64,000 nt of DNA. Source: Mycobacterium sp. GA-2829 (lineage in GTDB: Bacteria; Actinomycetota; Actinomycetes; Mycobacteriales; Mycobacteriaceae). The notes under the pieces were generated by a model, which was not told the DNA's origin, made no database searches, and was given only the letters and a program-made list of their open reading frames with translations. Below, piece after piece: positions 25,018-34,191 of this stretch; the first letter of the stretch is position 1, and each line of letters opens with the position of its first letter. The translations under genes were made by a program, and so were the position numbers. Location: NCBI RefSeq assembly GCF_001499965.1, contig NZ_LQIT01000028.1:1-64000 (forward strand), given 5' to 3'.

Positions 25018-26130
25018 TTGCCGAGCCCGGTCGTCCTCGCCCCGATGGCCGGAGTCACCAACGTCGCCTTCCGCACACTGTGCCGTGAGCTCGAGGTGGC
25101 CAGGGCCGGAACGGTCAGCGGCCTCTACGTCTGCGAGATGGTGACGGCCCGCGCGCTGGTCGAACGCCACCCGGTCACGCTGCACATGACCGCGTTCGCA
25201 CCCGACGAGTCCCCGCGCTCGCTGCAGCTCTACACCGTCGACCCGGCCACGACCTACGCCGCGGCGAAGATGATCGTCGACGAGGACATGGCCGATCACA
25301 TCGACATGAACTTCGGCTGTCCGGTGCCCAAGGTGACCAAACGCGGCGGCGGGGCCGCGCTGCCGTACAAGCGCAGACTGTTCGGCCAGATCGTCGCGGC
25401 CGCGGTGCGCGCCACGGAGGGCACCGACATACCCGTCACCGTCAAGTTCCGCATCGGCATCGACGACGCCCACCACACCCACCTCGACGCGGGCCGCATC
25501 GCCGCCGAAGAGGGCGCCGCCGCCGTCGCGCTGCACGCCCGCACCGCCTCGCAGCGGTACAGCGGCACCGCCGACTGGGATCAGATCGCCGCGCTCAAGG
25601 CGCACGTCACCAGCGTCCCCGTGCTCGGCAACGGCGACATCTTCGACGCCGACGACGCGCTGGCCATGATGGCCGCCACCGGCTGCGACGGCGTCGTGAT
25701 CGGACGCGGCTGCCTGGGCAGGCCCTGGTTGTTCGCCGAGCTGTCGGCGCGGTTCACCGGCCGGCCGCTGCCGGAACCACCGACGCTCGGCGAGGTGGCC
25801 GACATCGTCCGCCGCCACGGCGAACTGCTCACCGACCACTTCGGCGAGGACAAGGCCATGCGCGACATCCGCAAACACGTCGCCTGGTACCTGCACGGCT
25901 TCCCCGCCGGATCGGATCTGCGCCGCGCGCTCGCGCTGGTCAAGACCCGTGCCGAACTGTCGGATCTGCTCGGCCAACTCGACCCCGACGTGCCGTTCCC
26001 GCCTGCGGCGACCGGTCCGCGCGGCCGCCAGGGCTCGGCGGCGTCGGTGTCGCTGCCGGAGGGCTGGCTCGACGATCCGGACGACTGCACCGTGCCCGCG
26101 GGCGCGGACGTCATGCACTCGGGTGGCTGA
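25018..26130 (+). CDS. dus: tRNA-dihydrouridine synthase
   Basis: An FMN-dependent TIM-barrel enzyme that reduces uridine in tRNA. Motifs are VVLAPMAGVTNVAFRTLCRE, MNFGCPVPKVTKRGGGAAL with the catalytic cysteine, TVKFRIGIDDAHHTH, ALHARTASQRYSGTADW and VIGRGCLGRPWLF. The C-terminal domain holds KAMRDIRKHVAWYLHGF. The frame shows no ATG or GTG between the previous in-frame stop (24937-24939) and the conserved LRIGPLALPSPVV. A TTG at 25018 is the only usual start and clips that strand. The true start could be a rarer codon upstream such as the CTG at 24997. Confidence 0.9.
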   Translation: MPSPVVLAPMAGVTNVAFRTLCRELEVARAGTVSGLYVCEMVTARALVERHPVTLHMTAFAPDESPRSLQLYTVDPATTYAAAKMIVDEDMADHIDMNFGCPVPKVTKRGGGAALPYKRRLFGQIVAAAVRATEGTDIPVTVKFRIGIDDAHHTHLDAGRIAAEEGAAAVALHARTASQRYSGTADWDQIAALKAHVTSVPVLGNGDIFDADDALAMMAATGCDGVVIGRGCLGRPWLFAELSARFTGRPLPEPPTLGEVADIVRRHGELLTDHFGEDKAMRDIRKHVAWYLHGFPAGSDLRRALALVKTRAELSDLLGQLDPDVPFPPAATGPRGRQGSAASVSLPEGWLDDPDDCTVPAGADVMHSGG

Positions 26131-26320
26131 CCGGTCACGAGACCGAGACGATCTCGAGACGTTCGCCGCCTGGATGCCTCACAGGATCGCTCAGTACGAT
26201 GTGGTTCTCGTTGCAGCCCGGCTCCGGTGGCGGAGTCCCGACGGTGCTGCTACAAGACAGTGAGCACTGCGCACGTTCGCGACGCGCACCACGCTGGATG
26301 AAATCGGAGGCCGATTGGAC

Positions 26321-28423
26321 ATGAGTGACGGCGACAACGCCACTCCTGACCCTCGGCGCCCCGGCGACCCACGGTCCGACAAGGACAGGCATACCCGATC
26401 GGCGCCGGGTTCTTTCGGTGCCGCGCCGTGGGAGCGCAGTCAACCCTTGAAGCGACGCGCGCCGGAACCCGACGACGCACCCGAAGCGGCCGAAGTCGAC
26501 GAGTCCGCGGGCAGCCACGCCGACGGTGTGGTGACCGTCGCCGACCTCATCGCCAAACTCAGCGGCGACGGCAGCGGACCGGTCGAGATCACCCCGAAGC
26601 GGCGCCGCGCCGAACCAGAGCCGGAGCCCGAACCCGAGCCGCCCGCCCCGGCGACCGAGATCATCGAGCCGATCGTCGAACCGATCCGCGAACCCGATTC
26701 CGACCGCCTGGAGACCGAGATCATCCCCGCGGTCACCAGCGCCTACGCCGACGAACTGCCCGTGCTCGCCGCAGAGGAGGACGACGACGACCGGGTGCCG
26801 CCGTCGCGCGTCGGCAAGGCCCTCGTCCCCCTCCGCGCCGACGAACCGCACCGCCGCCGGCGGGTGATGATCGCCGGCCGCGCCGCCGCCGCCCTACTGG
26901 CCGTGCTCGCACTGGTTCTGACCGGCGGCGCCTGGCAGTGGCAGTCGTCGAAGAACAACAGCATGAACAAGGTGTCCGCGCTGGACCAGGACTCCCGCGA
27001 CATCATCGACCCGAACGCGCAGTTCGGCGACGAGAACTTCCTGATCGTCGGTGTGGATAGCCGGATCGGCCAGAACAGCGAGCTGGGTGCGGGCACCACC
27101 GAGGAGGCCGCGGGCGCCCGGTCGGACACCGTGATGCTGGTGAACATCCCGGCCAACCGCAAACGCGTCGTCGCGGTCTCGTTCCCCCGCGACCTGGCGA
27201 TCGATCCCATCGAGTGCGAACCCTGGAATCCCGAGACCCGGCAGTACGGGCCGATCATGGATCCGAACTCGCCGATGTACAACCGCGAAGAGGTCTACAC
27301 CGAGACCAAGCTGAACTCGGCGTACGCCGTCGGCGGGCCGAAATGTCTGGTGAAGGTCGTCCAGAAGCTGTCCGGGCTGTCGGTCAACCGGTTCATGGCC
27401 GTCGACTTCGCCGGGTTCTCGAAGATGGTCGACGCGCTCGGCGGTGTCGAGGTGTGCACCACCGAACCGCTGGAGGACTACGAACTCGGCACTGTGCTCG
27501 CGAACGCGGGCCGGCAGATGGTCGACGGGCACACCGCGCTGAACTACGTCCGCGCCCGCAAGGTGACCACCGAGATCAACGGCGACTACGGGCGTATCAA
27601 GCGTCAGCAGCGGTTCCTGTCGTCGCTGATGCGGGGGCTGATCTCCAAGGAGGTCTTCTTCTCGCTGTCCAAGCTCAACAACGTGGTCAACATGTTCATC
27701 GACGACAGCTACGTCGACAACATCGACACCCGCGATCTGGTGACGCTGGGCCAGTCGATCCAGGGTGTGACCGCGGGACGGATCACGTTCGTCACGGTGC
27801 CGACCACCGGCTACGCCGACGAGTGGGGTAACGAGACCCCGCGCACAGACGACATGCGGGCACTGTTCGACGCGATCATCAACGACGACCCGCTGCCCGG
27901 GGAGAAGAACGCCGACAACACCCCGGTCCCCGGCACCCCGGAGTCGACGACGGCCGACCCCGCGGCCGAGGAACCCACCACCGCCGAAGACCCCGAGAAG
28001 GCCGAGCTCGTCAGCGCCGTCACCACCGAACCGCAGGACATCACCGTGCAGGTGTCGAACTCGACCGGGCAGACCGGGCTGGGCGCGAGCACCGCGAACG
28101 CCCTGCAGCAGCACGGCTTCAACGTCACCACCCCGGACGACTACCCGAGCGAGCTGACCGACACGACGGTGTTCTTCTCCCCCGGCAACGAGCAGGCGGC
28201 GGCCACTGTCGCATCGTCGTTCGCCAACCCCACGATCGAACGGGTCAGCGGGATGGGCGACATCGTGCAGGTGGTCCTCGGCAGCGACTTCAACACCGTC
28301 GCGGCCCCGACGCCCAGCGGCTCCCCGGTCCAGGTGAACGTGTTACACGACACCGGCAGCACCCCGGCCCCGCTGCCCGAGGACCTCAACGTCACCAACG
28401 CCGCCGACACCAGCTGCGACTGA
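26321..28423 (+). CDS. LytR-CpsA-Psr (LCP) cell-wall ligase with LytR_C domain
   Basis: About 700 residues. A long charged cytosolic region includes a Glu-Pro run near residue 90. One membrane helix follows (about 185-207, AAAALLAVLALVLTGG), then the extracellular LCP domain (about 240-510) with VGVDSRIGQNS, SDTVMLVNIPANRKRVVAVS and FPRDLAI, KLNSAYAVGGPKC and YVRARKVT. A C-terminal LytR_C domain (about 570-655) reads ITVQVSNSTGQTGLG. LCP enzymes attach arabinogalactan to peptidoglycan. This corresponds by order to Rv0822c. The ATG at 26321 follows CGGAGG; a TTG two codons earlier is possible. Confidence 0.9.
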   Translation: MSDGDNATPDPRRPGDPRSDKDRHTRSAPGSFGAAPWERSQPLKRRAPEPDDAPEAAEVDESAGSHADGVVTVADLIAKLSGDGSGPVEITPKRRRAEPEPEPEPEPPAPATEIIEPIVEPIREPDSDRLETEIIPAVTSAYADELPVLAAEEDDDDRVPPSRVGKALVPLRADEPHRRRRVMIAGRAAAALLAVLALVLTGGAWQWQSSKNNSMNKVSALDQDSRDIIDPNAQFGDENFLIVGVDSRIGQNSELGAGTTEEAAGARSDTVMLVNIPANRKRVVAVSFPRDLAIDPIECEPWNPETRQYGPIMDPNSPMYNREEVYTETKLNSAYAVGGPKCLVKVVQKLSGLSVNRFMAVDFAGFSKMVDALGGVEVCTTEPLEDYELGTVLANAGRQMVDGHTALNYVRARKVTTEINGDYGRIKRQQRFLSSLMRGLISKEVFFSLSKLNNVVNMFIDDSYVDNIDTRDLVTLGQSIQGVTAGRITFVTVPTTGYADEWGNETPRTDDMRALFDAIINDDPLPGEKNADNTPVPGTPESTTADPAAEEPTTAEDPEKAELVSAVTTEPQDITVQVSNSTGQTGLGASTANALQQHGFNVTTPDDYPSELTDTTVFFSPGNEQAAATVASSFANPTIERVSGMGDIVQVVLGSDFNTVAAPTPSGSPVQVNVLHDTGSTPAPLPEDLNVTNAADTSCD

Positions 28424-28513
28424 CCTCCCGAACGGCGTTTGGGCAGGTGGGATTCACCGGCAGTTCACCCGCGGCTCCGTGACGGGGCCGCCGGGGACCT
28501 CTAGGCTTGACAT

Positions 28514-29182
28514 ATGCGTACCGCGTACCACGAGCAACTAGGGGCCCTCACCACTCAACTGGGTGAGATGTGCGGCCTGGCCGGCGGAGCGATGGAGCGC
28601 GCGACCCAGGCACTCCTGCAGGCCGACCTGGTGCTGGCCGAACAGGTCATCTCCGACCACGACAAGATCGCCGTGATGAGCGCCCGTGCCGAGGAGGCGG
28701 CGTTCGTACTGCTCGCCCTGCAGGCGCCCGTCGCGGGTGATCTGCGCGCCGTGGTCAGCTCCATCCAGATCGTCGCCGACGTGGACCGGATGGGCGCACT
28801 GGCGCTGCACGTCGCCAAGATCGCGCGCAGGCGCCACCCCCAGCACGTGCTGCCGGAGGCGGTCAACGGCTACTTCGCGGAGATGGGCCGCGTGGCGGTG
28901 GAACTCGGCAACGCCGCGCGCGAGGTGCTGGAGACCCGCGACCCGGAGAAGGCCGCCCGCATCCAGGAGGAAGACGATGCGATGGACGACCTGCACCGCC
29001 ACCTGTTCACCGTGCTGATGGACCGGGAGTGGAAGTACGGCGTCACCGCCGCGGTCGACGTCACGCTGCTCAGCCGGTTCTACGAACGCTTCGCCGACCA
29101 CGCCGTCGAGGTCGCGCGTCGGGTGATCTTCCAGGTCACCGGCGCCTACCCGACCGAAGAGGTCATCCCGACGCCGCGCTGA
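28514..29182 (+). CDS. phoY2: PhoU-family phosphate regulator (PhoY2)
   Basis: A 222-residue all-helical protein starting MRTAYHEQLGALTTQLGEMC. It has two PhoU repeats, each with an E/D-rich metal-binding helix (VMSARAEEAAFVLLALQAPV, and EEDDAMDDLHRHLFTVLMD). PhoU proteins relay phosphate status from Pst to the SenX3-RegX3 system. TAGGCT (28502-28507) lies 6 nt before the ATG, so the mRNA should be leaderless. It is convergent with pstB, from which it is separated by a bidirectional terminator. Confidence 0.93.
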   Translation: MRTAYHEQLGALTTQLGEMCGLAGGAMERATQALLQADLVLAEQVISDHDKIAVMSARAEEAAFVLLALQAPVAGDLRAVVSSIQIVADVDRMGALALHVAKIARRRHPQHVLPEAVNGYFAEMGRVAVELGNAAREVLETRDPEKAARIQEEDDAMDDLHRHLFTVLMDREWKYGVTAAVDVTLLSRFYERFADHAVEVARRVIFQVTGAYPTEEVIPTPR

Positions 29183-29200
29183 GCGGGTCCGCTACACACA

Positions 29201-29228
29201 CCAGCCCCCGAGGTATCTCGGGGGCTGG
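29201..29228. terminator. bidirectional terminator between phoY2 and pstB
   Basis: CCAGCCCCCGAG (29201-29212) and CTCGGGGGCTGG (29217-29228) form a perfect 12-bp stem with a 4-nt loop between two convergent genes. Confidence 0.8.
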
Positions 29229-29246
29229 CGTCGTGCGGCGAACCGG

Positions 29247-30023
29247 TCAGCCGAAGCGACCGGAGATGTAGTCCTCGGTGGCCTTCTGCGTCGGGTTGGA
29301 GAAGATCTTCTCGGTGACGTCGATCTCGATGAGCTTGCCCGGCCTGCCCGTCGCCTCGAGGTTGAAGAACGCCGTCTGATCGCTCACGCGCGCGGCCTGC
29401 TGCATGTTGTGGGTGACGATCACGATCGTGAAGTCCTGTTTGAGTTCGGCGATCAGATCCTCGATCGCCAGCGTCGAGATCGGGTCCAGCGCCGAACACG
29501 GCTCGTCCATCAGCACCACGTCGGGCTGGACGGCGATCGCGCGGGCGATGCACAGCCGTTGCTGCTGACCGCCCGACAGCCCGCCGCCCGGTTTGTCGAG
29601 CCGGTCCTTGACCTCGTTCCACAGGTTCGCCCCCCGCAGCGACCGCTCGGCGACCTCGTCGAGCGTCTTGCGGTTGCGCATGCCCTGCAGCTTCAGCCCG
29701 GCCACCACGTTGTCGCGAATCGACATGGTGGGGAACGGATTCGGCCGCTGGAACACCATGCCGATGGTCTTGCGCACCCCGACCGGGTCGACGCCCGCGC
29801 CGTAGATGTCCTCCCCGTCGAGCAGCACCGAGCCCTTGACGTAGGCGCCGGGGATCACCTCGTGCATGCGGTTGAGCGTGCGCAGCACGGTGGACTTGCC
29901 GCAGCCCGACGGGCCGATGAACGCGGTGACGCTGCGCGGGGGCACCGACATCGAGACGTCGGCGACCGCGTGGAACGACCCGTAGTAGATGTTGACGTCT
30001 TTGAGGTCCAGCCGCTTGGCCAT
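29247..30023 (-). CDS. pstB: PstB, phosphate ABC transporter ATPase
   Basis: A 258-residue ATPase. Walker A is GPSGCGKST, the signature is LSGGQQQRLCIARAIA, Walker B is VVLMDEPCSALDP, and TIVIVTHNMQQAARVSD holds the H-loop. VPPRSVTAFIG precedes Walker A. It energises PstCA for high-affinity phosphate uptake. It is the last gene of pstS-pstC-pstA-pstB, 9 bp after pstA. In M. tuberculosis this place is phoT (Rv0820). Confidence 0.95.
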   Translation of the reverse strand: MAKRLDLKDVNIYYGSFHAVADVSMSVPPRSVTAFIGPSGCGKSTVLRTLNRMHEVIPGAYVKGSVLLDGEDIYGAGVDPVGVRKTIGMVFQRPNPFPTMSIRDNVVAGLKLQGMRNRKTLDEVAERSLRGANLWNEVKDRLDKPGGGLSGGQQQRLCIARAIAVQPDVVLMDEPCSALDPISTLAIEDLIAELKQDFTIVIVTHNMQQAARVSDQTAFFNLEATGRPGKLIEIDVTEKIFSNPTQKATEDYISGRFG

Positions 30024-30032
30024 GTCAGGTTC

Positions 30033-30962
30033 CTAGACTTTCTTGGGGGCGAAGAATCTGGCGAGGTAGCGCGCGCCGACGTTGAGCGCTGCGATGAGGA
30101 CGACGAGCGTGAGTGCCGCGCCCCAGAGGCGGTCGGTGGGAACGGGATTCGCGCCGGCGCCGGCGGAGGTCTGGTCGTACATCATGCCGGGCAACGAACC
30201 CATGAAGCCGCCGAACATGTCGAAGTTCATCGCCTGGGCGTAGCCGACGAGGATCAGCAGCGGCGCCGTCTCACCCATGACGCGGGCCAGCGACAGCAGG
30301 ATGCCGGTGACGATGCCCGAGAGCGCCGTCGGGATGACGATCGAGGAGATGGTCTTCCACTTCGGCACGCCCAGTGCGTAACTCGCCTCGCGCAGATCCA
30401 TCGGCACCACGCGCAGCATCTCCTCGGTCGAGCGCACGATCACCGGGATCATCAACAGCACCAGGGCGAGCGAGACCGCGAACCCCGACCGCTGGAAGCC
30501 CAGCGTCGCGACCCACAGCGCGTAGATGAACAGCGCCGCCACGATCGACGGCACGCCGGTGAGGATGTCGACCATGAAGGTGGTGATCTTGCCCAGGCGG
30601 GTCCCGCCGCCGTACTCGACCAGGTAGATCCCGACGAACACGCCGACCGGGATCGAGATGATCGCGCACACCAGCGCCTGCAGCACCGTGCCGACGATGG
30701 CGTGGTAGGCGCCGCCACCCGACTGGAAGGCCGTCATCCCGGCCTGCGAGTGCGTCCACCACGTCGACGACGTCACCGCGCCGATGCCCTTGGACACCAC
30801 GGTGTAGAGCACCCACAGCAGCGGGACGATCGCCACCACCACCGACGACGTCACCAGGACGGTCGCGACGGCGTTGATGATCCTGCGCCGGGTGCCGACA
30901 CCCTGGAAGGTGGGTACCTTGACGGGTCGGTCGAGCACCGGGTTCGTCGGAGTCGTCGTCAC
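30033..30962 (-). CDS. pstA: PstA, phosphate ABC transporter permease
   Basis: A 309-residue permease with six membrane segments. The permease loop that contacts PstB is REASYALGVPKWKTISSIVI. The GTG start at 30962 shares GTGA with the pstC stop, so translation is coupled. The upstream open frame to 31142 only reads over pstC. MVDILTGVPSIVAALFIYAL is the conserved PstA segment. Confidence 0.93.
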   Translation of the reverse strand: MTTTPTNPVLDRPVKVPTFQGVGTRRRIINAVATVLVTSSVVVAIVPLLWVLYTVVSKGIGAVTSSTWWTHSQAGMTAFQSGGGAYHAIVGTVLQALVCAIISIPVGVFVGIYLVEYGGGTRLGKITTFMVDILTGVPSIVAALFIYALWVATLGFQRSGFAVSLALVLLMIPVIVRSTEEMLRVVPMDLREASYALGVPKWKTISSIVIPTALSGIVTGILLSLARVMGETAPLLILVGYAQAMNFDMFGGFMGSLPGMMYDQTSAGAGANPVPTDRLWGAALTLVVLIAALNVGARYLARFFAPKKV

Positions 30963-32008
30963 GATGCGGACCGGTCCTTTCCGGCGACCGCGGCACGGGC
31001 CAGCGAGTTCACCACGAAGGTCAGGACGAACAGCACCAGACCGGCGGCGATGTAGGCGCCGGCCTTGTACTGGTCGTTGAATTCGGAGGCCGCGGCGGCG
31101 ATCTTGCTGGCGAACGTGTAGCCGGCGTCGAACAGCGACCAACCGAAGGCCTGCTGTGTGCCGCGCAGGATGATCAGCAGCGCGATGGTCTCACCGAGCG
31201 CGCGGCCCAAGCCGAGCATCGCCCCGCTGATGTAGCCGGACATCCCGAACGGCAGGACCGTCGTGCGGACCACCTCCCACCGGGTGGCGCCCAGGGCCAG
31301 CGCGGCCTCGATCTGACCGCGCGGTGTCTGCACGAACACCTCCCGGGTCACCGCGGTGATGATCGGCAGGATCATCACCGCGAGCACGATGCCCGCGGTG
31401 AAGATCGTGCCGCCGCCCGCGACGGACGCGTTCCCTGTGTCGAACAGGAACAGCCAGGACAGATGGTCGTTGAGCCAGACCGCGAACGGTTTGATCGCCG
31501 GGGCCAGCACGTACAGCCCCCACACGCCGTAGATGATCGACGGCACCGCGGCCAGCAGGTCCACCATGTACCCGAGCGGCCCGGCCACCCGCTTCGGCGC
31601 GTAATTGGTCAGGTAGATCGCGATGCCCAACGCGACAGGCATCGCCAGCACCAGGGCGAACAGCGATACGAACACCGTCACCTGCAGCAGGTCGAGGATG
31701 CCGAACCGCATCGCCGACGTGTCGGTGGTGACCCAGTTACCGCCGTAGAGGAAGAAGTTCGCCTCGTTGCGCGCCAACGCGGGGACCGCACGCCACAACA
31801 GGAACAGCCCGATCGCCACGATGATCGCGACGATGAAGACCCCGGAACCCTCCGCGAGGCCGCGGAAGACCCGGTCGCCGAACCGCACCTTCGCATGCCG
31901 CGACGGGTCGGTGGAGAGGGGTTCCGGTTCGGGGAAGGGCGCGGCCATCGCCTCGCCCGATCCCCGTTCCGTCGGATTCGGAAACGTCACATCCACCCTG
32001 TCGGTCAT
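30959..32008 (-). CDS. pstC: PstC, phosphate ABC transporter permease
   Basis: A 349-residue inner-membrane permease. A 40-residue cytosolic N-terminus is followed by the first helix GVFIVAIIVAIGLFLLWRAV. MVDLLAAVPSIIYGVWGLYV and QIEAALALGATRWEVVRTTV are the hallmark segments, the latter being the EAA loop. It overlaps pstA by 4 bp and lies 49 bp downstream of pstS. It pairs with PstA to form the phosphate channel. Confidence 0.94.
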   Translation of the reverse strand: MTDRVDVTFPNPTERGSGEAMAAPFPEPEPLSTDPSRHAKVRFGDRVFRGLAEGSGVFIVAIIVAIGLFLLWRAVPALARNEANFFLYGGNWVTTDTSAMRFGILDLLQVTVFVSLFALVLAMPVALGIAIYLTNYAPKRVAGPLGYMVDLLAAVPSIIYGVWGLYVLAPAIKPFAVWLNDHLSWLFLFDTGNASVAGGGTIFTAGIVLAVMILPIITAVTREVFVQTPRGQIEAALALGATRWEVVRTTVLPFGMSGYISGAMLGLGRALGETIALLIILRGTQQAFGWSLFDAGYTFASKIAAAASEFNDQYKAGAYIAAGLVLFVLTFVVNSLARAAVAGKDRSAS

Positions 32009-32057
32009 CGGCTACGCAATCCATCCTCGCCGTGTTCGCGTCGTGGCGCCACCACGA

Positions 32058-33185
32058 TCAGGCCGTCGAGCCGATCGCGTCGATCGAACCCAGCAACCGC
32101 TCCTTGAAGCGGTCGGGCAGCGGCACGTAGCCGGCGGCGGACAGCCCGGCCTGCCCGTCGTTGGCGGCGACGGTGAGGAAGGACTTCACCGCGGCGGCCG
32201 TCTCGGGGTCGTAGCCGTTGGAACAGACGATCTCATAGGTGGCGAGAACCAGCGGGTACGCCCCGGCTTCCTTGGTCCCGTAGAGCGAGTTCAGGTCGAG
32301 GGTCAGGTCGTTACCCTCGCCCGCGAACTTCGCGGCGTCGATGGCCTTGCCCGCGGTCTCGTCGGTCAGTTCGACGGCGCCGCCGCCGTTGTCGATCTGG
32401 GCGTAGTCCAGACCGGCCTGGTCGGCGAAACCCTTCTCGACGTAGCCGATCGACCCCGGGGTGGCCTGCACGGCCTGCGCCACACCGGCCGACTTCTGGG
32501 CGCCTTCGCCTGCACCGCCCTGGAATTCGCTGCCGTCACCCTTGGTCCACGTCTGCGGGGCGGCCGCGGCCAGGTACTTCTGGAAGTTGTCGGTGGTGCC
32601 CGAGGAGTCCGAGCGGAAGATCGGGGTGATCGCGGTATCGGGCAGCGTCTTGCCCTCGTTCAGTGCGGCGATCGCCGGATCGTTCCACGTCTTGATCTGG
32701 CCCTGGAAGATCTTGGCGAGGGTGTCGCCGTTGAGGACCAGGCCCTCGACCCCTTCGATGTTGTAGGCCAGCGCGATCGGGCCGAACACCAGCGGCAGGT
32801 TCCACGCCGGGCTGCCGCCGCAGCGCTGGGCGGCCTGCTGGGCCTGGTCGCCCTTGATCGCCGAGTCCGAGCCGGCGAAGTCGACGTTGCGCGCGACGAA
32901 CTGTTCACGGCCTGCACCGGATCCGGTGGGGTTGTAGGCCAGCGTCTTGCCCGCGCACTTCTGGCCCCACACCTGGTTGAACAGGGCGATCGCGTTCTGC
33001 TGGGCGGTCGAGCCCTCGGCGTTCACCGTGTTCTTGCCACCGCAGTCCGCGGCGCCTGCGGCACCGGTGCTCGAGGCCCCGGTGGTCTCGGCGGTGCCCG
33101 CGTTGTTGTCACTGCCGCACGCGGTCAGCGTCAGCGCAGCGATCGCGGTGGCGGACAACAGCGTGCCCATGCTCTTGAGCTTCAC
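32058..33185 (-). CDS. pstS: PstS, phosphate-binding lipoprotein
   Basis: A 375-residue lipoprotein. The signal peptide MKLKSMGTLLSATAIAALTL ends in lipobox TAC with the lipidated Cys at about residue 23. NAEGSTAQQNAIALFNQVWG and RSDSSGTTDNFQKYLAAAAP carry the Ser/Asp/Thr residues that wrap phosphate. It captures phosphate outside the membrane for PstCAB. A PHO-box-like direct repeat lies 76-93 bp upstream, implying induction at low phosphate through RegX3. Confidence 0.95.
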   Translation of the reverse strand: MKLKSMGTLLSATAIAALTLTACGSDNNAGTAETTGASSTGAAGAADCGGKNTVNAEGSTAQQNAIALFNQVWGQKCAGKTLAYNPTGSGAGREQFVARNVDFAGSDSAIKGDQAQQAAQRCGGSPAWNLPLVFGPIALAYNIEGVEGLVLNGDTLAKIFQGQIKTWNDPAIAALNEGKTLPDTAITPIFRSDSSGTTDNFQKYLAAAAPQTWTKGDGSEFQGGAGEGAQKSAGVAQAVQATPGSIGYVEKGFADQAGLDYAQIDNGGGAVELTDETAGKAIDAAKFAGEGNDLTLDLNSLYGTKEAGAYPLVLATYEIVCSNGYDPETAAAVKSFLTVAANDGQAGLSAAGYVPLPDRFKERLLGSIDAIGSTA

Positions 33186-33260
33186 TTATCCCACTTTCGT
33201 AGACGGCGTCGAACCCAACGCGCAACGTATGCGCCGCTGGTGGACGGTCCGCGGATCGCG

Positions 33261-33278
33261 GGTTAACGACAAGTGAAC
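33261..33278 (-). promoter_or_regulatory. PHO-box-like direct repeat upstream of pstS
   Basis: On the minus strand GTTCACT, TGTC and GTTAACC place two 7-mers 11 nt apart, the period of actinobacterial PHO/RegX3 boxes (GTTCACC repeats). The second unit deviates at one base from the consensus. Confidence 0.65.
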
Positions 33279-33291
33279 AGGTTCAGCGACT

Positions 33292-34191
33292 TCACAGGCT
33301 GTCGGCGGCGGCGTAGGCCGCGTCGACGCTGTGGACGTCGAAACCCAAACGGCGGTAAGTCTTCACGGCCGCGCCGTTGTCGGCCTCGACGTAGAGCATG
33401 ACCGTCGGCTGTGAGGAATCCGACAGCCGGTCGGCGAGGTGGTGCAGCCCGACGGCGGTCAGCGTGGCGCCCAGACCGCGGCCCTGGGCGGCGGGGTCGA
33501 CACCGACGACGTAGACCTCCCCCAGATCGGGTCCGTGGATCTTCGTCCAGTGGAATCCGAGCAGCTTGCCCGTGGCCTCGTCGAACGCCATGAACAGCCC
33601 GTCGGGGTCGAACCAGGGTTCGTCGCGCCGTTCGGCGATGTCGGCGTCGGTCCAGCCGCCCTGTTCGGGGTGCCAGGAGAACGCGGAATTGTTGACGCGC
33701 AACAACTCCGGATCGTCGGCGGGTCCGGAGTAGGTGGCCAGCCGGGCGCCCTCGGCGGCGGGCACCGGCGGCAGGTCGGCCAGCGGTCTGCGCATCTGCA
33801 ACAGCTCACGCGCCACCCGCAGGCCGAGGCCGCGCGCGGTCGCCTGCGCGGCGTCGAGGTTGCCGTGCGCCCAGATGCGCGTTCCCGCACCACCTTTCGC
33901 GAGGCCCTCCCGCGCCATGGCGGTCCCGACGCCGCGGCGCCGGAAGTCGGGGTGCACCACGAGTTCGGCCATCGGCGGCGCGGTGTCGGAGGCGGGAGCC
34001 AGGTTGAGGTAGCCGACCACGCGGCCGTCCTCGACGCCCACCAGGTGCCGGGTGCGGTCCGCGGGCAGTTCACGCAAGACCTGATCGCCGACCGGGGCCA
34101 CCCCGTCGGCGCGGGTGGCGGCGGCGATGACGCCGCGGATCTCGTCCTGTTCGGCCTCGGTCAGCGCGTCACGCCAGTCGATCGCCGTCAC
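33292..34191 (-). CDS. mshD: MshD, mycothiol synthase
   Basis: A 299-residue tandem GNAT acetyltransferase. The first domain has MAELVVHPDFRRRGVGTAMA. The second has GEVYVVGVDPAAQGRGLGAT and VMLYVEADNGAAVKTYRRLG, the acetyl-CoA-binding signature. It acetylates Cys-GlcN-Ins to complete mycothiol, the main thiol of actinobacteria. The GTG at 34191 overlaps the glnR stop by 4 bp (GTGA), so it depends on translation of glnR. The convergent side faces the pstS promoter region. Confidence 0.93.
   Translation of the reverse strand: MTAIDWRDALTEAEQDEIRGVIAAATRADGVAPVGDQVLRELPADRTRHLVGVEDGRVVGYLNLAPASDTAPPMAELVVHPDFRRRGVGTAMAREGLAKGGAGTRIWAHGNLDAAQATARGLGLRVARELLQMRRPLADLPPVPAAEGARLATYSGPADDPELLRVNNSAFSWHPEQGGWTDADIAERRDEPWFDPDGLFMAFDEATGKLLGFHWTKIHGPDLGEVYVVGVDPAAQGRGLGATLTAVGLHHLADRLSDSSQPTVMLYVEADNGAAVKTYRRLGFDVHSVDAAYAAADSL

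Noticed and set aside
26201..26263. A 20-codon GTG frame ahead of the LCP gene
   Set aside because: TACGAT is immediately adjacent rather than 6-7 nt before it, there is no ribosome site, and the peptide is basic and unconvincing.
29409..31055. A 548-codon plus-strand open frame over pstB and pstA
   Set aside because: The opposite strand holds clear Walker motifs and permease helices; this frame is rich in Asp-His-Arg and has no start or promoter evidence.
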